Source: Flectobacillus sp049240685 (lineage in GTDB: Bacteria > Bacteroidota > Bacteroidia > Cytophagales > Spirosomataceae). Taken from it: a stretch of 20,840 nt of DNA. Below the pieces are notes generated by a model, which was given only the letters and a program-made list of their open reading frames with translations, had not been told where the DNA came from and searched no databases. The position numbers and the translations under genes are program-made. This document shows positions 6,993-16,400 of the stretch, one piece after another. The DNA lies in assembly GCF_049240685.1 (NCBI RefSeq), contig NZ_JBMLSD010000364.1:1-20840 (forward strand). Reading direction: 5' to 3'. Within the stretch, counting starts at the first letter, position 1; every line of letters begins with the position of its first letter.

Positions 6993-8324
6993 CTAGTTAA
7001 TAAAAGGCTTCACGCCGTTTGCTTTGAGTTTTTCGAGCACAAAATTGCCAAGTTTAGCCCCTTGCGCTTGTCCATTTTTGATGGCATCCATGTAATGGAT
7101 TCCTCCGTAAAGCCTTGAAATGGCTGCTTCGTTGGCAGCTTGGCGAAATGACGTAAAATCGCGAGGCTTTAAATCAAAATAAATCTCAGAGTCATCCGTA
7201 TAAGCAAAATGGTCGCCTAAAAAATAGGTTAAAATTTCGGCTGAGGCCGTTGAAATTACACTATGCCCGCTGGTATATTCAGGAAATGGAGGCGTTTGTA
7301 ACAAAGGTTGCCAGTGAATATCCCAAAAACGATTAATAACAGTCTCTGGTCTCACACGATTACTTCTATATTTTTCGTCCCAGCAACTGATAAAAGCATC
7401 CATCAATGTTGTGGCCACCAAGGAGTGTAAAACGATTGCCTTTTCGAATGATAAATTAATTTTGTTGCAGGCAATGCTTGTAATATTCATCCAGTGACCG
7501 CCAGGGCTCATTTTCTTAAAGCCGATTGACATGTGTCCAGAGGTATTTACGGCAAATGGATTACAGTCCCAAAAAGCCGCAATCAAACGTTGTTCTTCAG
7601 TCAGATTTTTGCCTACCTCATATACCTCTTTTGCGAACTTATAAAAATCGCTGGTTGGTTCGGCGCTATACACAATCGGAGGAGCAGGTTTGAATTGCCC
7701 TGCACTATCAATGAGCATAGGTTTGATGGTTCTCCAATTTGGCTCCACTGCCTCCATATAGGCAGGAGGCGTTGGATACCAGTACGCATCCCCCTTTAAA
7801 GGGCGATAACGTCGAAGTGTACTCAATTTGAGATAGCCATCAATCTTAGCCCAAGTTACAATTTGAGGAGATATTTCCTTTGCATAAGCTACAGAGGCCT
7901 TGATTTCTTTGTCGGCATATCCTTCATTTTTCCATTTTTCTAACAACGTTTGTTGATCAGCTTCCAATTGAAAACCAGAGGGTAACATCAATCTTCCTGT
8001 CTCCAAAATACTATAGAGCGCCGCTAGGTTGGCGTTTGCTTCTGATGGTCTGTTGGCATTGATGCTAGGAAATCCTTTGATATAAACCTTCGGATTTAGC
8101 ACCTCTTTACTTTCGGCAGCAAGAATACATTGCGCCGAAAGCATAGAATATGAATAAAATCTTGCTGCTGCTGGTGGATTCACCACATCATGAATCATCA
8201 CCATGGTGAGCGAGAAGATAGTCGGCTGAATATGACTTTCGATTGGTTTTCGGGGTTTAGTAGCTACAACAATATTCGTTGTCAAGAGCCCTAAAATCAA
8301 TAAGATAACTTTGATTTTTTTCAT
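6993..8324 (-). CDS. Vanadium-dependent haloperoxidase / PAP2-superfamily enzyme
   Basis: Secreted member of the superfamily containing vanadium haloperoxidases and type 2 acid phosphatases. A signal peptide (MKKIKVILLILGLLTTNIVVA) is followed by a mostly helical protein of 443 aa. All residues of the vanadate/phosphate pocket appear with the family's spacing: K318 with R325-P326 (KxxxxxxRP), S352-G353-H354 in PEYTSGHS, and R404 with H410 (SRLYGGIH). By analogy with fungal chloroperoxidase, H410 would bind the metal or phosphoryl group and H354 would be the acid-base histidine. Whether it oxidises halides or hydrolyses phosphate esters cannot be decided from sequence alone. Its ATG overlaps the stop of the FG-GAP/UnbV gene by four bases (ATGA), so the two are translationally coupled. 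The fucosidase follows 38 bp downstream. Confidence 0.85.
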   Translation of the reverse strand: MKKIKVILLILGLLTTNIVVATKPRKPIESHIQPTIFSLTMVMIHDVVNPPAAARFYSYSMLSAQCILAAESKEVLNPKVYIKGFPSINANRPSEANANLAALYSILETGRLMLPSGFQLEADQQTLLEKWKNEGYADKEIKASVAYAKEISPQIVTWAKIDGYLKLSTLRRYRPLKGDAYWYPTPPAYMEAVEPNWRTIKPMLIDSAGQFKPAPPIVYSAEPTSDFYKFAKEVYEVGKNLTEEQRLIAAFWDCNPFAVNTSGHMSIGFKKMSPGGHWMNITSIACNKINLSFEKAIVLHSLVATTLMDAFISCWDEKYRSNRVRPETVINRFWDIHWQPLLQTPPFPEYTSGHSVISTASAEILTYFLGDHFAYTDDSEIYFDLKPRDFTSFRQAANEAAISRLYGGIHYMDAIKNGQAQGAKLGNFVLEKLKANGVKPFIN

Positions 8325-11300
8325 TCTTTATAAAATTGTAAAGCCTGATTAAAGGCGCCAATAATAAGGTATGTTTTTCCTGCTATCTCTAATTCGATAG
8401 ATGATTTTACATCACCTCTGACCGATAAACCAGAGGCAATTTGAGGCATATACTCCAAGTTTCCTTTACCATTACCTTTTAAGAGACAACCATAGTTGGC
8501 GTCCATACTTCCAAGCTTTAGACGATTATCCGTTTTGTTGCCCAATAACAAAACATCCTGATTACCATCTTTGTCAAAATCTTTTACCAATATTTGGGTA
8601 ACAGGAGCAAATTGTGCCTGAATAGGCAAATTTCCTTTTAAGAAACTCCAAGTTTTATCTGCCTTGATTTGGCTCAAAAACACTGAAGTTTTTACCTCAT
8701 CCAATTTTAATTGAGAAGCCTTTGATAAATCTTCGGGCGAAAATATCTCCTGAATTGTAGCATCAGCGTACTGTTTATAGGAAGAAAATTTACGGCGCAT
8801 TGGAAATATTTGATCATTCAGCTCGTCGCGACTCACATAAGGATATGATTTTCCTTGTACAAAAAAACAGAAGAATGGATCAATAGAACCATTTTCATCA
8901 AAGTCAGCAAAATACAACTTAGCGGGTTCCTGTTTATTTGCTTTAATCACAGCATTGGTACCTTGATTTCCGACAATGATATCTTTAATACCATCAGAAT
9001 TCAAATCGGCTACAGCAATCGAATACCAAAAACCATGGTCTTCCTCTTTGAAGTAATCTTTACTTTTATCTACAAAACCCAAAGCTGAATTAATAAAAAC
9101 TTTAATGGGCATCATTTCTCCCACCAAAATTAAATCAGGACGACCGTCTTGATTGATATCATGCCAAAGGGCGTCGGTCAACATCCCTATTTGCGCAAAC
9201 GGAATATTAGCCAAAGTAAAGTTTCCTTTTCCATCATTTACCAAAAGATAGGATGTAGGCGCAACAGGATACTTACCCGGAATCACACGTCCACCTACCA
9301 ACATATCAAGATCGCCATCTAAATCAAAATCACAAGGTTTTACAAATGCTTTACTACTTGCACTTACATCAGGAAGTATTTGTTTTACAAATCCTCCTTT
9401 TCCATTGTTCACAAAAAGTTCGTCTTGCAAAGAAGGCGTTTGACTTTCAAAAACAGAATATCCTCCTTTTGCCAAATACAAATCAGGGAAACCATCCTGA
9501 TTGACATCCAAGAAGGTAGCGGCGGCGATAGCTGAGGAACTTTCATCACCAAACTCCAAATCAGATAAAGTAGTAAACTTTCCATCAGGCATTTGCATAA
9601 AAATCTTGCCATTTTGATTTTTGTTACCACTAATAAAAAGGTCATCCAGTTTGTCATTGTTTACATCAGCTTTTGCCAGTACAGGCCCTACCGAAGAATA
9701 CATTGAAAGCATCAAAGGCTGTCTTTTGAAATCGTTTTCGAGGTAAGCCTCATGACGATAAGGAATTAAAGCCCTTGTTGCCTGAAATACTTCTGAGAGA
9801 TTACTAAACACTTTTTCAGAAGGTTTCCCTGCTTTTTTTATTTTTAAAAGCTGATTCACCTCCACATTTCTCAACCATTGTTCAGTTCTGTCGGGCCACA
9901 AAATCTTGATTGAATCAATTTTGGCGGTTGAGCCAAGTCCAAAATGTAATTTTAAGGACTCACAAGAGAGATAACCTTTGTAGGGATTTACCTCTTGATA
10001 CTGCGTTTGAGAACCTGTATGTATGTATACCTTTGTTCCTAAAACAGTTTTTGTCGTATTTTCAGGAGAAAAACTTAATTGGATATAATGATTTGATTTG
10101 GAATTACTCAAATTCTCATAAATACTTGCTTCATCATTAATATTGTTGATGATTAACTCTAAATCACCGTCGTTATCCAAATCTGCATAAGCTGCACCGC
10201 TCGAAACGGTGGGTTCGGTAAATCCCCAAGAAGTTTGCTGATTACTAAATTGAAGATTTCCCTCATTTTTGAAAATATAATTGGCGAGTTTGGTCGAAGG
10301 CATCGCCATAACCAAATCCATTAATTGCATAGGCTCGCGGTCCATAGCCTTTTTGATTTTGTAATCGCCCCAATAACGTAAAAAGTCTTTATTGGTATAG
10401 TCACGGAGGTATCCGTTACTGATAAAAATATCTTTGAGGCCATCATTATCAAAATCAACCACCAGCGGGCACCAACTCCAGTCGGTACTAGCAACCCCAG
10501 ATAACCGTGCAATTTCACTAAAAGTTGGGAAACCGCTCCTATCATTTCCCAGATTGAGTTGCAGCATATTGTGCATATACTGTTTATGCAAACCTTGCTG
10601 TTGCATCAACTCAAAGGACTCATAATTTTCTTGTAGCTGTAAGGATTTCTGTCGGTGGTTATCCTCTGGAAGCATATCAAGAGATAGGATATCTGGAAGA
10701 GCGTCATTATTAAAATCGGCGATATCAACCCCCATAGAGAATTGCGCCAAATGCCTAAATGCGCGAGGAGTCTGCTCCAAGAAGGTTCCATTACCTTTAT
10801 TGAGGTACAAGTAATCAGGCTCGTTATAGTCATTGGTTACGTAGATATCAGGTAAACCGTCCATGTTCACATCGGCAATGGCAATTCCAAGACCAAAGGT
10901 TAGCGGATACTGATGGATACCAGCTTTGGCTGAAACATCTACAAAATGACCGTTTTGGTTTTCGTAAAATTTATTTCCTGCTAAAGAATCTACCTCAGTG
11001 CGCAGACGTGCCAGCTCCATGTTATCATATTTTTTTACATTATGATTGAGTAGGAACATATCTAAATCTCCATCTAAATCATAATCTAAAAAAGCAGCTT
11101 GCGTACTGTAACAAGGACTATCGACCCCATATTCTTTAGCTTTTTCGACAAATTTTACTGAACCATCTTTTTGTTTACCAAGATTTATATATAATTGATT
11201 TCTGCGTAAATCCTCCGAAACTTTTCCTGAGTAGCAGATATAAATATCGAGGAAACCATCCCCGTTTACATCGGCCATAGTTACGCCAGTTTTCCAAGCG

Positions 11301-11644
11301 CCCTTCTTTCCTTCTAATCCCTCTGAGGCAGTTTTAGTAATATCTTTAAATTTTAGTTTGCCTTGATTAAGATATAATTTATTGGGCTTCATATTGGCCG
11401 TAAAAAAAATATCATCGAGTCCATCGTTATTTACATCACCTACAGCAACTCCCCCCCCATTGAAAAAGTACTCATAAGCCATTACGTTCAAATCTTCAGA
11501 TTCGTTAATTGTATTTTTAAAATTAACTCCTGAAAATTGTCCATCTAGTTTTTTAAACAAGGTATGTTGAGCGTGAACAGTCTTTTGAAAAAAACCAATA
11601 ATCATCAAGAAGAGCAGCGCTCGAGAAGCGAAGAGACGTGTCAT
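8321..11644 (-). CDS. Secreted FG-GAP/VCBS repeat protein with central ASPIC/UnbV domain
   Basis: Large secreted protein (1107 aa from this start) of unknown biochemical role. Numbering from the ATG at 11644, a signal peptide (MTRLFASRALLFLMIIGFFQKTVHAQ) comes first. Seven calcium-type DxDxDG-like repeats follow, near residues 70, 125, 187, 258, 310, 397 and 488. An ASPIC/UnbV domain lies at about 534-604 (ETKV-like GTKVYIHTG, GYLSCESLKLHFGLG, IKILWPDRTEQ). Seven more such repeats follow near 660, 713, 772, 829, 880, 914 and 1022; those at 310 and 914 are degenerate. An upstream in-frame ATG at 11713 would add 23 hydrophobic residues but would place a strong hairpin inside the coding region, so 11644 is preferred. 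FG-GAP repeats form beta-propeller blades in characterised proteins. The context suggests ligand binding or an accessory role for the SusCD system or for the coupled haloperoxidase-like enzyme. Confidence 0.88.
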   Translation of the reverse strand: MTRLFASRALLFLMIIGFFQKTVHAQHTLFKKLDGQFSGVNFKNTINESEDLNVMAYEYFFNGGGVAVGDVNNDGLDDIFFTANMKPNKLYLNQGKLKFKDITKTASEGLEGKKGAWKTGVTMADVNGDGFLDIYICYSGKVSEDLRRNQLYINLGKQKDGSVKFVEKAKEYGVDSPCYSTQAAFLDYDLDGDLDMFLLNHNVKKYDNMELARLRTEVDSLAGNKFYENQNGHFVDVSAKAGIHQYPLTFGLGIAIADVNMDGLPDIYVTNDYNEPDYLYLNKGNGTFLEQTPRAFRHLAQFSMGVDIADFNNDALPDILSLDMLPEDNHRQKSLQLQENYESFELMQQQGLHKQYMHNMLQLNLGNDRSGFPTFSEIARLSGVASTDWSWCPLVVDFDNDGLKDIFISNGYLRDYTNKDFLRYWGDYKIKKAMDREPMQLMDLVMAMPSTKLANYIFKNEGNLQFSNQQTSWGFTEPTVSSGAAYADLDNDGDLELIINNINDEASIYENLSNSKSNHYIQLSFSPENTTKTVLGTKVYIHTGSQTQYQEVNPYKGYLSCESLKLHFGLGSTAKIDSIKILWPDRTEQWLRNVEVNQLLKIKKAGKPSEKVFSNLSEVFQATRALIPYRHEAYLENDFKRQPLMLSMYSSVGPVLAKADVNNDKLDDLFISGNKNQNGKIFMQMPDGKFTTLSDLEFGDESSSAIAAATFLDVNQDGFPDLYLAKGGYSVFESQTPSLQDELFVNNGKGGFVKQILPDVSASSKAFVKPCDFDLDGDLDMLVGGRVIPGKYPVAPTSYLLVNDGKGNFTLANIPFAQIGMLTDALWHDINQDGRPDLILVGEMMPIKVFINSALGFVDKSKDYFKEEDHGFWYSIAVADLNSDGIKDIIVGNQGTNAVIKANKQEPAKLYFADFDENGSIDPFFCFFVQGKSYPYVSRDELNDQIFPMRRKFSSYKQYADATIQEIFSPEDLSKASQLKLDEVKTSVFLSQIKADKTWSFLKGNLPIQAQFAPVTQILVKDFDKDGNQDVLLLGNKTDNRLKLGSMDANYGCLLKGNGKGNLEYMPQIASGLSVRGDVKSSIELEIAGKTYLIIGAFNQALQFYKE

Positions 11645-11671
11645 GAGTAAAATCGAATAGAGTAATATAAA

Positions 11672-11699
11672 AACTTCGACCAAAAATTTGGTCGAAGTT
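11672..11699 (-). terminator. Perfect 13-bp leader hairpin with T-tract before the FG-GAP gene
   Basis: The arms AACTTCGACCAAA and TTTGGTCGAAGTT pair perfectly around two bases. On the minus strand the stem runs into TTTTTATATT. It lies only 27 bases before the ATG at 11644 and about 95 bases after the susD stop. It has the form of an intrinsic terminator, but its place in the leader also fits an attenuator or mRNA-stabilising 5' hairpin. No comparable T-run follows on the plus strand. Confidence 0.72.
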
Positions 11700-11758
11700 G
11701 TAAAAAAATACAATATTATACTAACCTGTCAAGCAAGAATTAAGCATATCTTTTACAA

Positions 11759-11785
11759 AAAGGGCAGGGATAGCCCCTGCCCTTT
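11759..11785 (-). terminator. Intrinsic terminator of the susCD-like unit
   Basis: An 11-bp perfect stem, AAAGGGCAGGG / CCCTGCCCTTT, with a five-base loop. It begins eight bases beyond the susD-like stop and is followed on the minus strand by a short T-run (CCCTTTTTG). GC-rich stems like this are rare in the window, so the call is solid. Readthrough could still feed the downstream genes. Confidence 0.82.
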
Positions 11786-11793
11786 CGTAATAA

Positions 11794-13398
11794 TTATTTA
11801 TCCCACCAAGTACGCGCTGTAAAGGTATTACCACCTGATAACAAGCCAATAGCAGCATTTAAGTTAACAGGGTTGGTAGACGACTCACTAGCTTTGTACG
11901 GAATACGTCTTGGAATTACCCCACCAGTAAAGTTATTGGCAAAGTTTACTGGAGTCAATACTGGGTATCCAGAACGTTTCCAGTTAATCCATGTTTCGAT
12001 AAAGTTGAAAGTGATTGAAGTTGTCACCCAAATTTGCTCATTGATTTGTTTCAAAGAAGCAGTCGTAGACGACGTGTTCAATGGATTAGCAGCAACATAA
12101 GCAGGCATTGCAGCCACGGCAGCTTTGATAGCAGCGTCGCTAGCAGTAGCAGCGTTGAAAGCTGTCAAAGAAGATACAGAAGCCGATACACCATTTGCAT
12201 AGTGCTGAGCTGCAGTAACTGCACCTACATTCCAACCTCTTACTTTAGCTTCAGCCAACAACAATTCCACTTCTGAGTAAGTCAACAAGAAGTTTGCACC
12301 ACTACGATCCAAATACACGGCTGTTCTTGGACGAGAATATTTACCTACACCAGCAATATCAGTACCTGTACCTGAAGCACCAGGATATTGAGGATGTTTG
12401 CTGATATCAGTTGCGCCACCATTCAAATCATAACCATTTGGCAAACCAATTTGTACAGAAGCAGTATTATCACCAGCCAAGTTTTGGTTTGAGTTATTTG
12501 CATAACCAGGTAAAGAAACCTCAGCAATAGCAGAGATACGAGGGTCGTTGGTAGATTTCAAGTAATCCATGAAAGTTTTGCTCCAACGTACTTCTCTATA
12601 GTCATCTGCTACTCTCAATGCGTTTGAAGTAGCATTAGAAGTAGTATTAACATCTGTCAACACTTTCGCATCGTCAGCTACTGAAGTAAACACACCACCA
12701 GCATACGCTTTTTCAGCCCAAGTTTTTGCAGAAGCTTCGTCAACTTTAGTCATACGCATAGCCAAACGCAACATCAAAGAGTAACCAAACTTTTTCCATT
12801 TTGTCACATCTCCATTATAAATCAAATCAGCGGTTGGACCTGCTTTGTTAGCATCAAGCGCTTTAAGAGCAGTCTCCAACTCAGTTAACATTCCTGAGTA
12901 AATCGATTGTTGTGTATCATATTTAGGAGCTGAAACACCAGATTTAGCCAATAAAGCCTGAGAGTATGGTACGTCACCGTAGTTATCTGTCAAACGAGCA
13001 ATGTTGATAACCTTCATGATAGTACCCACATTGTATAAGTTAGATAACTCAGGCTTATCTTTTACCAAGTTTTGCATTTCGAAAGCCAAAGAAGCAGAAC
13101 GGTAATTTTCGCCCCACAAACGTCCTTGATAATCGATAAAGCTACCCGATGCTAGATATTTGTCGCCATTACCGTAGTAAGAGAAAGTAGAAGCCAAAGA
13201 CTGAGACCACATACTTTGGAACAACAACTGCGAATAACCCGTGTTGCCATAGTCAGACTCAGACTGAGCTAACAAATAGTTTGGATTAAAAACCGCTGCA
13301 CTTGTTGCATTTGGGTCGGTGTTGATTTGTTCAAAATCGGATGTACAACCTTGAGTAAGTAACGCCGACAATCCTATATATACCAATATTTTTTTCAT
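11794..13398 (-). CDS. SusD/RagB-like nutrient-binding outer-membrane lipoprotein
   Basis: Surface lipoprotein that captures ligand and acts as the lid of the SusC-like transporter. The lipoprotein signal is MKKILVYIGLSALLTQGC with Cys18 as the lipidated residue. The following TSDFEQ contains acidic residues, as expected for surface export in Bacteroidota. The opening DFEQINTDPNAT and the length of 534 aa fit the SusD-like_2 branch (PF12771-type) rather than classic starch SusD. Helical TPR-like segments carry the recognisable SusD phrase TYSEVELLLAEAKVRGW near residue 375, and the end has the aromatic ARTWWDK. The gene starts 18 bp after the SusC-like stop, so the pair is co-transcribed, and a strong terminator follows it. 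The ligand is not readable from sequence; the fucosidase downstream makes a fucosylated glycan plausible. Confidence 0.94.
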   Translation of the reverse strand: MKKILVYIGLSALLTQGCTSDFEQINTDPNATSAAVFNPNYLLAQSESDYGNTGYSQLLFQSMWSQSLASTFSYYGNGDKYLASGSFIDYQGRLWGENYRSASLAFEMQNLVKDKPELSNLYNVGTIMKVINIARLTDNYGDVPYSQALLAKSGVSAPKYDTQQSIYSGMLTELETALKALDANKAGPTADLIYNGDVTKWKKFGYSLMLRLAMRMTKVDEASAKTWAEKAYAGGVFTSVADDAKVLTDVNTTSNATSNALRVADDYREVRWSKTFMDYLKSTNDPRISAIAEVSLPGYANNSNQNLAGDNTASVQIGLPNGYDLNGGATDISKHPQYPGASGTGTDIAGVGKYSRPRTAVYLDRSGANFLLTYSEVELLLAEAKVRGWNVGAVTAAQHYANGVSASVSSLTAFNAATASDAAIKAAVAAMPAYVAANPLNTSSTTASLKQINEQIWVTTSITFNFIETWINWKRSGYPVLTPVNFANNFTGGVIPRRIPYKASESSTNPVNLNAAIGLLSGGNTFTARTWWDK

Positions 13399-13416
13399 GT
13401 TCTTACAAAAGTTAGA

Positions 13417-16400
13417 TTAGAATTTAATGTTTAAGTTAAATCCATAAGTTCTTGTTGTTGGCAAGCTACTACCCTCGATACCAGCATAGTTAAGTTGAGA
13501 AGAGAAGCCAGCTTCTGGGTCGATATTGTCAGTGTGTTTCAACAATGTCCACAAGTTACGAGCTACCAATGAGATACCTACTGATTCGAAAGGAAGGATA
13601 CCCAATTGTTTTTTGTTAAGCGTATATCCTACAGTGATTTGACGCAACTTGATGAAGCTTCCGTCCATTACGTTCAAAGCAGAGATTCTTCTAGCCAAGT
13701 TTTGGTAGTATGTTTGAGCTGGTACATTCACAGTATTTACGCTACCATCTGCTCTAACGCCATCAGCTACAACACCGCTTTCACGACCAGCTAATGTCAT
13801 TTGGTTCAAACCTCTGAAGATTGTGTAGTAGTTTGTCGCAGACAATACTTTATTTCCGAAACGGTAGTCAAACAAGAAAGCAAAGTTGAAACCTTTGAAA
13901 GTAAATTCGTTGTTGAAACCACCATATAGTTTAGGAAGTACAGAACCCATTGGAGTTCTATTTGCAGCTTGAACAGGAATACCTGAAGCATCTACAACGA
14001 TTTTACCGTTTGCATCTCTAACATAATCATAAGCCATAATCTGTGGACCCGCCATACCTTTTACCAAAGCTGTGTTTGCATTCAAAGGACGGTAAGTACC
14101 CAATGACAATTGTTCGTTTTCGGCGCCAGTTCCTGAGATATCAAGAATTTTGTTTGCTACAGAAGTCATGTTGAAAGAGGTTTTCCAAGTGAAATCTGAA
14201 GTTTGAATTGGCGTACCGCTCAACATTAACTCAAGACCTGAGTTTTGAGTAGATCCTGTACCAATGTACTGACCTGTAAAACCTGTTGCATCAGACAAAG
14301 AACCGTTGATGATTTCGTTTTTAGTCTTACGGTGGAAGTAAGCGATATCAATACCTAATCTGTTTTGGAAGAATTTCAATTCAGTACCAAATTCCATTTC
14401 AGTCAATGTGTATGGCTTCAAAAACAAGTTAGGCAACGTAGAGCTGAAAGAACCTGTAGTTACACCTTGAATAGCCGAACCTACCGAATAGTACTGTTGA
14501 GTAGTATATGGATTTACTGGCTCACCAGAAACAACCGCGTAAGATGCTCTTACTTTACCATAGCTCAAATCTTTGATTTTGGCCAACTCAGTGATATCTG
14601 CACTTAATGAAACTGATGGCGTGAAGATTCCTGTGTTGTTTGTTGGCAAGGTAGAGAATGCATCATAACGACCCGTAGTAGACAAGGTAAACATTTTTTT
14701 GAAAGCAATGTCCAATGAGTAATATGCCGAGTGTGTTTCTTTTTCAGCATAACCGTATGATCTACTAAAAGATGTTACGTTCAATGGGCTGTAGAAGAAC
14801 GGAATCACAAAAGGGCCACCACTGATACCGATTTTATCATACTTGTTGTTACGGTATGCCGCACCAACTAAGGCATCGATACTCAAATCTTCAGTGATAT
14901 CTTTTGAAGCAGACAAAAACGCATCAGCATTCAATTCGGCTGTAGTAGCTTTCGATAATTCGTCATATCCACCTCTCAAGCCGTTAGAATATGCAGTACC
15001 CGTTGGAGTGATTTTATCGATACCGTCATTCATGTAGTCATAACCCAAACGAACTGTACCATTCAACCATTTAGTAAAATCATATTTAGTGGAAAGTGAT
15101 GTAATCAAACGCTTTCTAGAAACGTTGTTTTTGAAGCGATTTACTACAAACCAAGGGTTTGTTACATAGATATCATCATTGTACTGGATTTCGGCACCAT
15201 AGATAGAAGAAGCATCGTATCCTGGTTGAAGTGCAATTTGATTTACGTTTGTAGCCAAATACTGAATATTGTTAGCATTCAAAGGACCATCCGACAAATT
15301 TGGCTTGTTTTTAGCCAATTCGTCAATGTAGTTAACCATTACATTCACAGTCATTTTGCTACCCATTTTCTGAGAACCTGTAAAGTTGATCGTCTTACGG
15401 TCAAGACCAGAGTTTCTCAAAATCGAACTGTTATCTAAGTTAGCCAATGACAAACGGAATGCACCTTGATCACTTGCATTTGAAATAGAAACCGAGTTAG
15501 TGATAGAAGAACCAGTTCTGTAGAATTGATCCATATTGTCTTTCACAGCCGAGTAAGCATAAGTTTTACCGTCAAACTGAATCGTTGGAGCACCGTCCAA
15601 TTTAGCACCCCAGCTGTACATACCGCTGTTCAAAGCACTAGTTACAGAAGTTGGACGCAAACCATTTTGACCTTGACCATATACATACTGGTAATCGGTA
15701 AAGTTGATAGCCTTATCAGCTACCATGTTCAAGTTGTATTCAACCGACATTTTACCTTTTTTACCAGATTTAGTTGTAATCAAAATTACACCGTTTGCAG
15801 CTCTAGCACCATAGAGAGCAGATGCCGAAGCACCTTTCAATACTGTCAAATCTTCGATATCATCAGGGTTGATGTTTGAGATACCATCACCGTTATCGGC
15901 ACCACCCCACTCACCAGCACTACCACGCTGTGTGTTGTCCATTGGTACGCCGTTGATTACAAACAAAGGTGACGAAGCTGTAAAGCTAGCCATACCACGC
16001 AACAAAATACGCGCAGAAGAACCAGGACCACCGCTTGTTCCTGAGATATTCAAACCAGCTACACGACCCGCCAATGAGTAAGCCATGTTAGTTTCGCGAG
16101 CTTTGGTCATCAAACTACCATCTACTTTGGTTACAGCATAACCAACTTTTCTTGCTTCCTTAGAAACACCAAGAGCTGTTACAACTACTTCGTCAAGAGA
16201 TTGTACGTCGCTTTCTAATACTACATTTAACGTAGTTGCGTCTGTTACTACTACTTCTTTAGTGACAAACCCAATCGAGCTAAACACCAAGGTATTTCCT
16301 TTGGATGCACTAATCGAGTATGAACCTACAGCGTCGGTGGTAGTTCCTTTTGAGGTTCCTTTAATTTGAATACTTACGCCTGCTAGGCCAGCACTATTAC

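Noticed and set aside
9409..9657. Other-frame reading frames within the FG-GAP gene
   Set aside because: They arise from the repetitive DxDxDG coding pattern and have no upstream signal or protein features.
11645..11713. Extended start for the FG-GAP/UnbV protein
   Set aside because: It would add a second hydrophobic segment before a perfectly good signal peptide and would place the strong leader hairpin inside the coding region.
15526..15879. 117-codon open frame on the plus strand inside the SusC-like gene
   Set aside because: It is antisense to highly conserved plug-domain sequence, has no recognisable motif, and is one of many such shadows.
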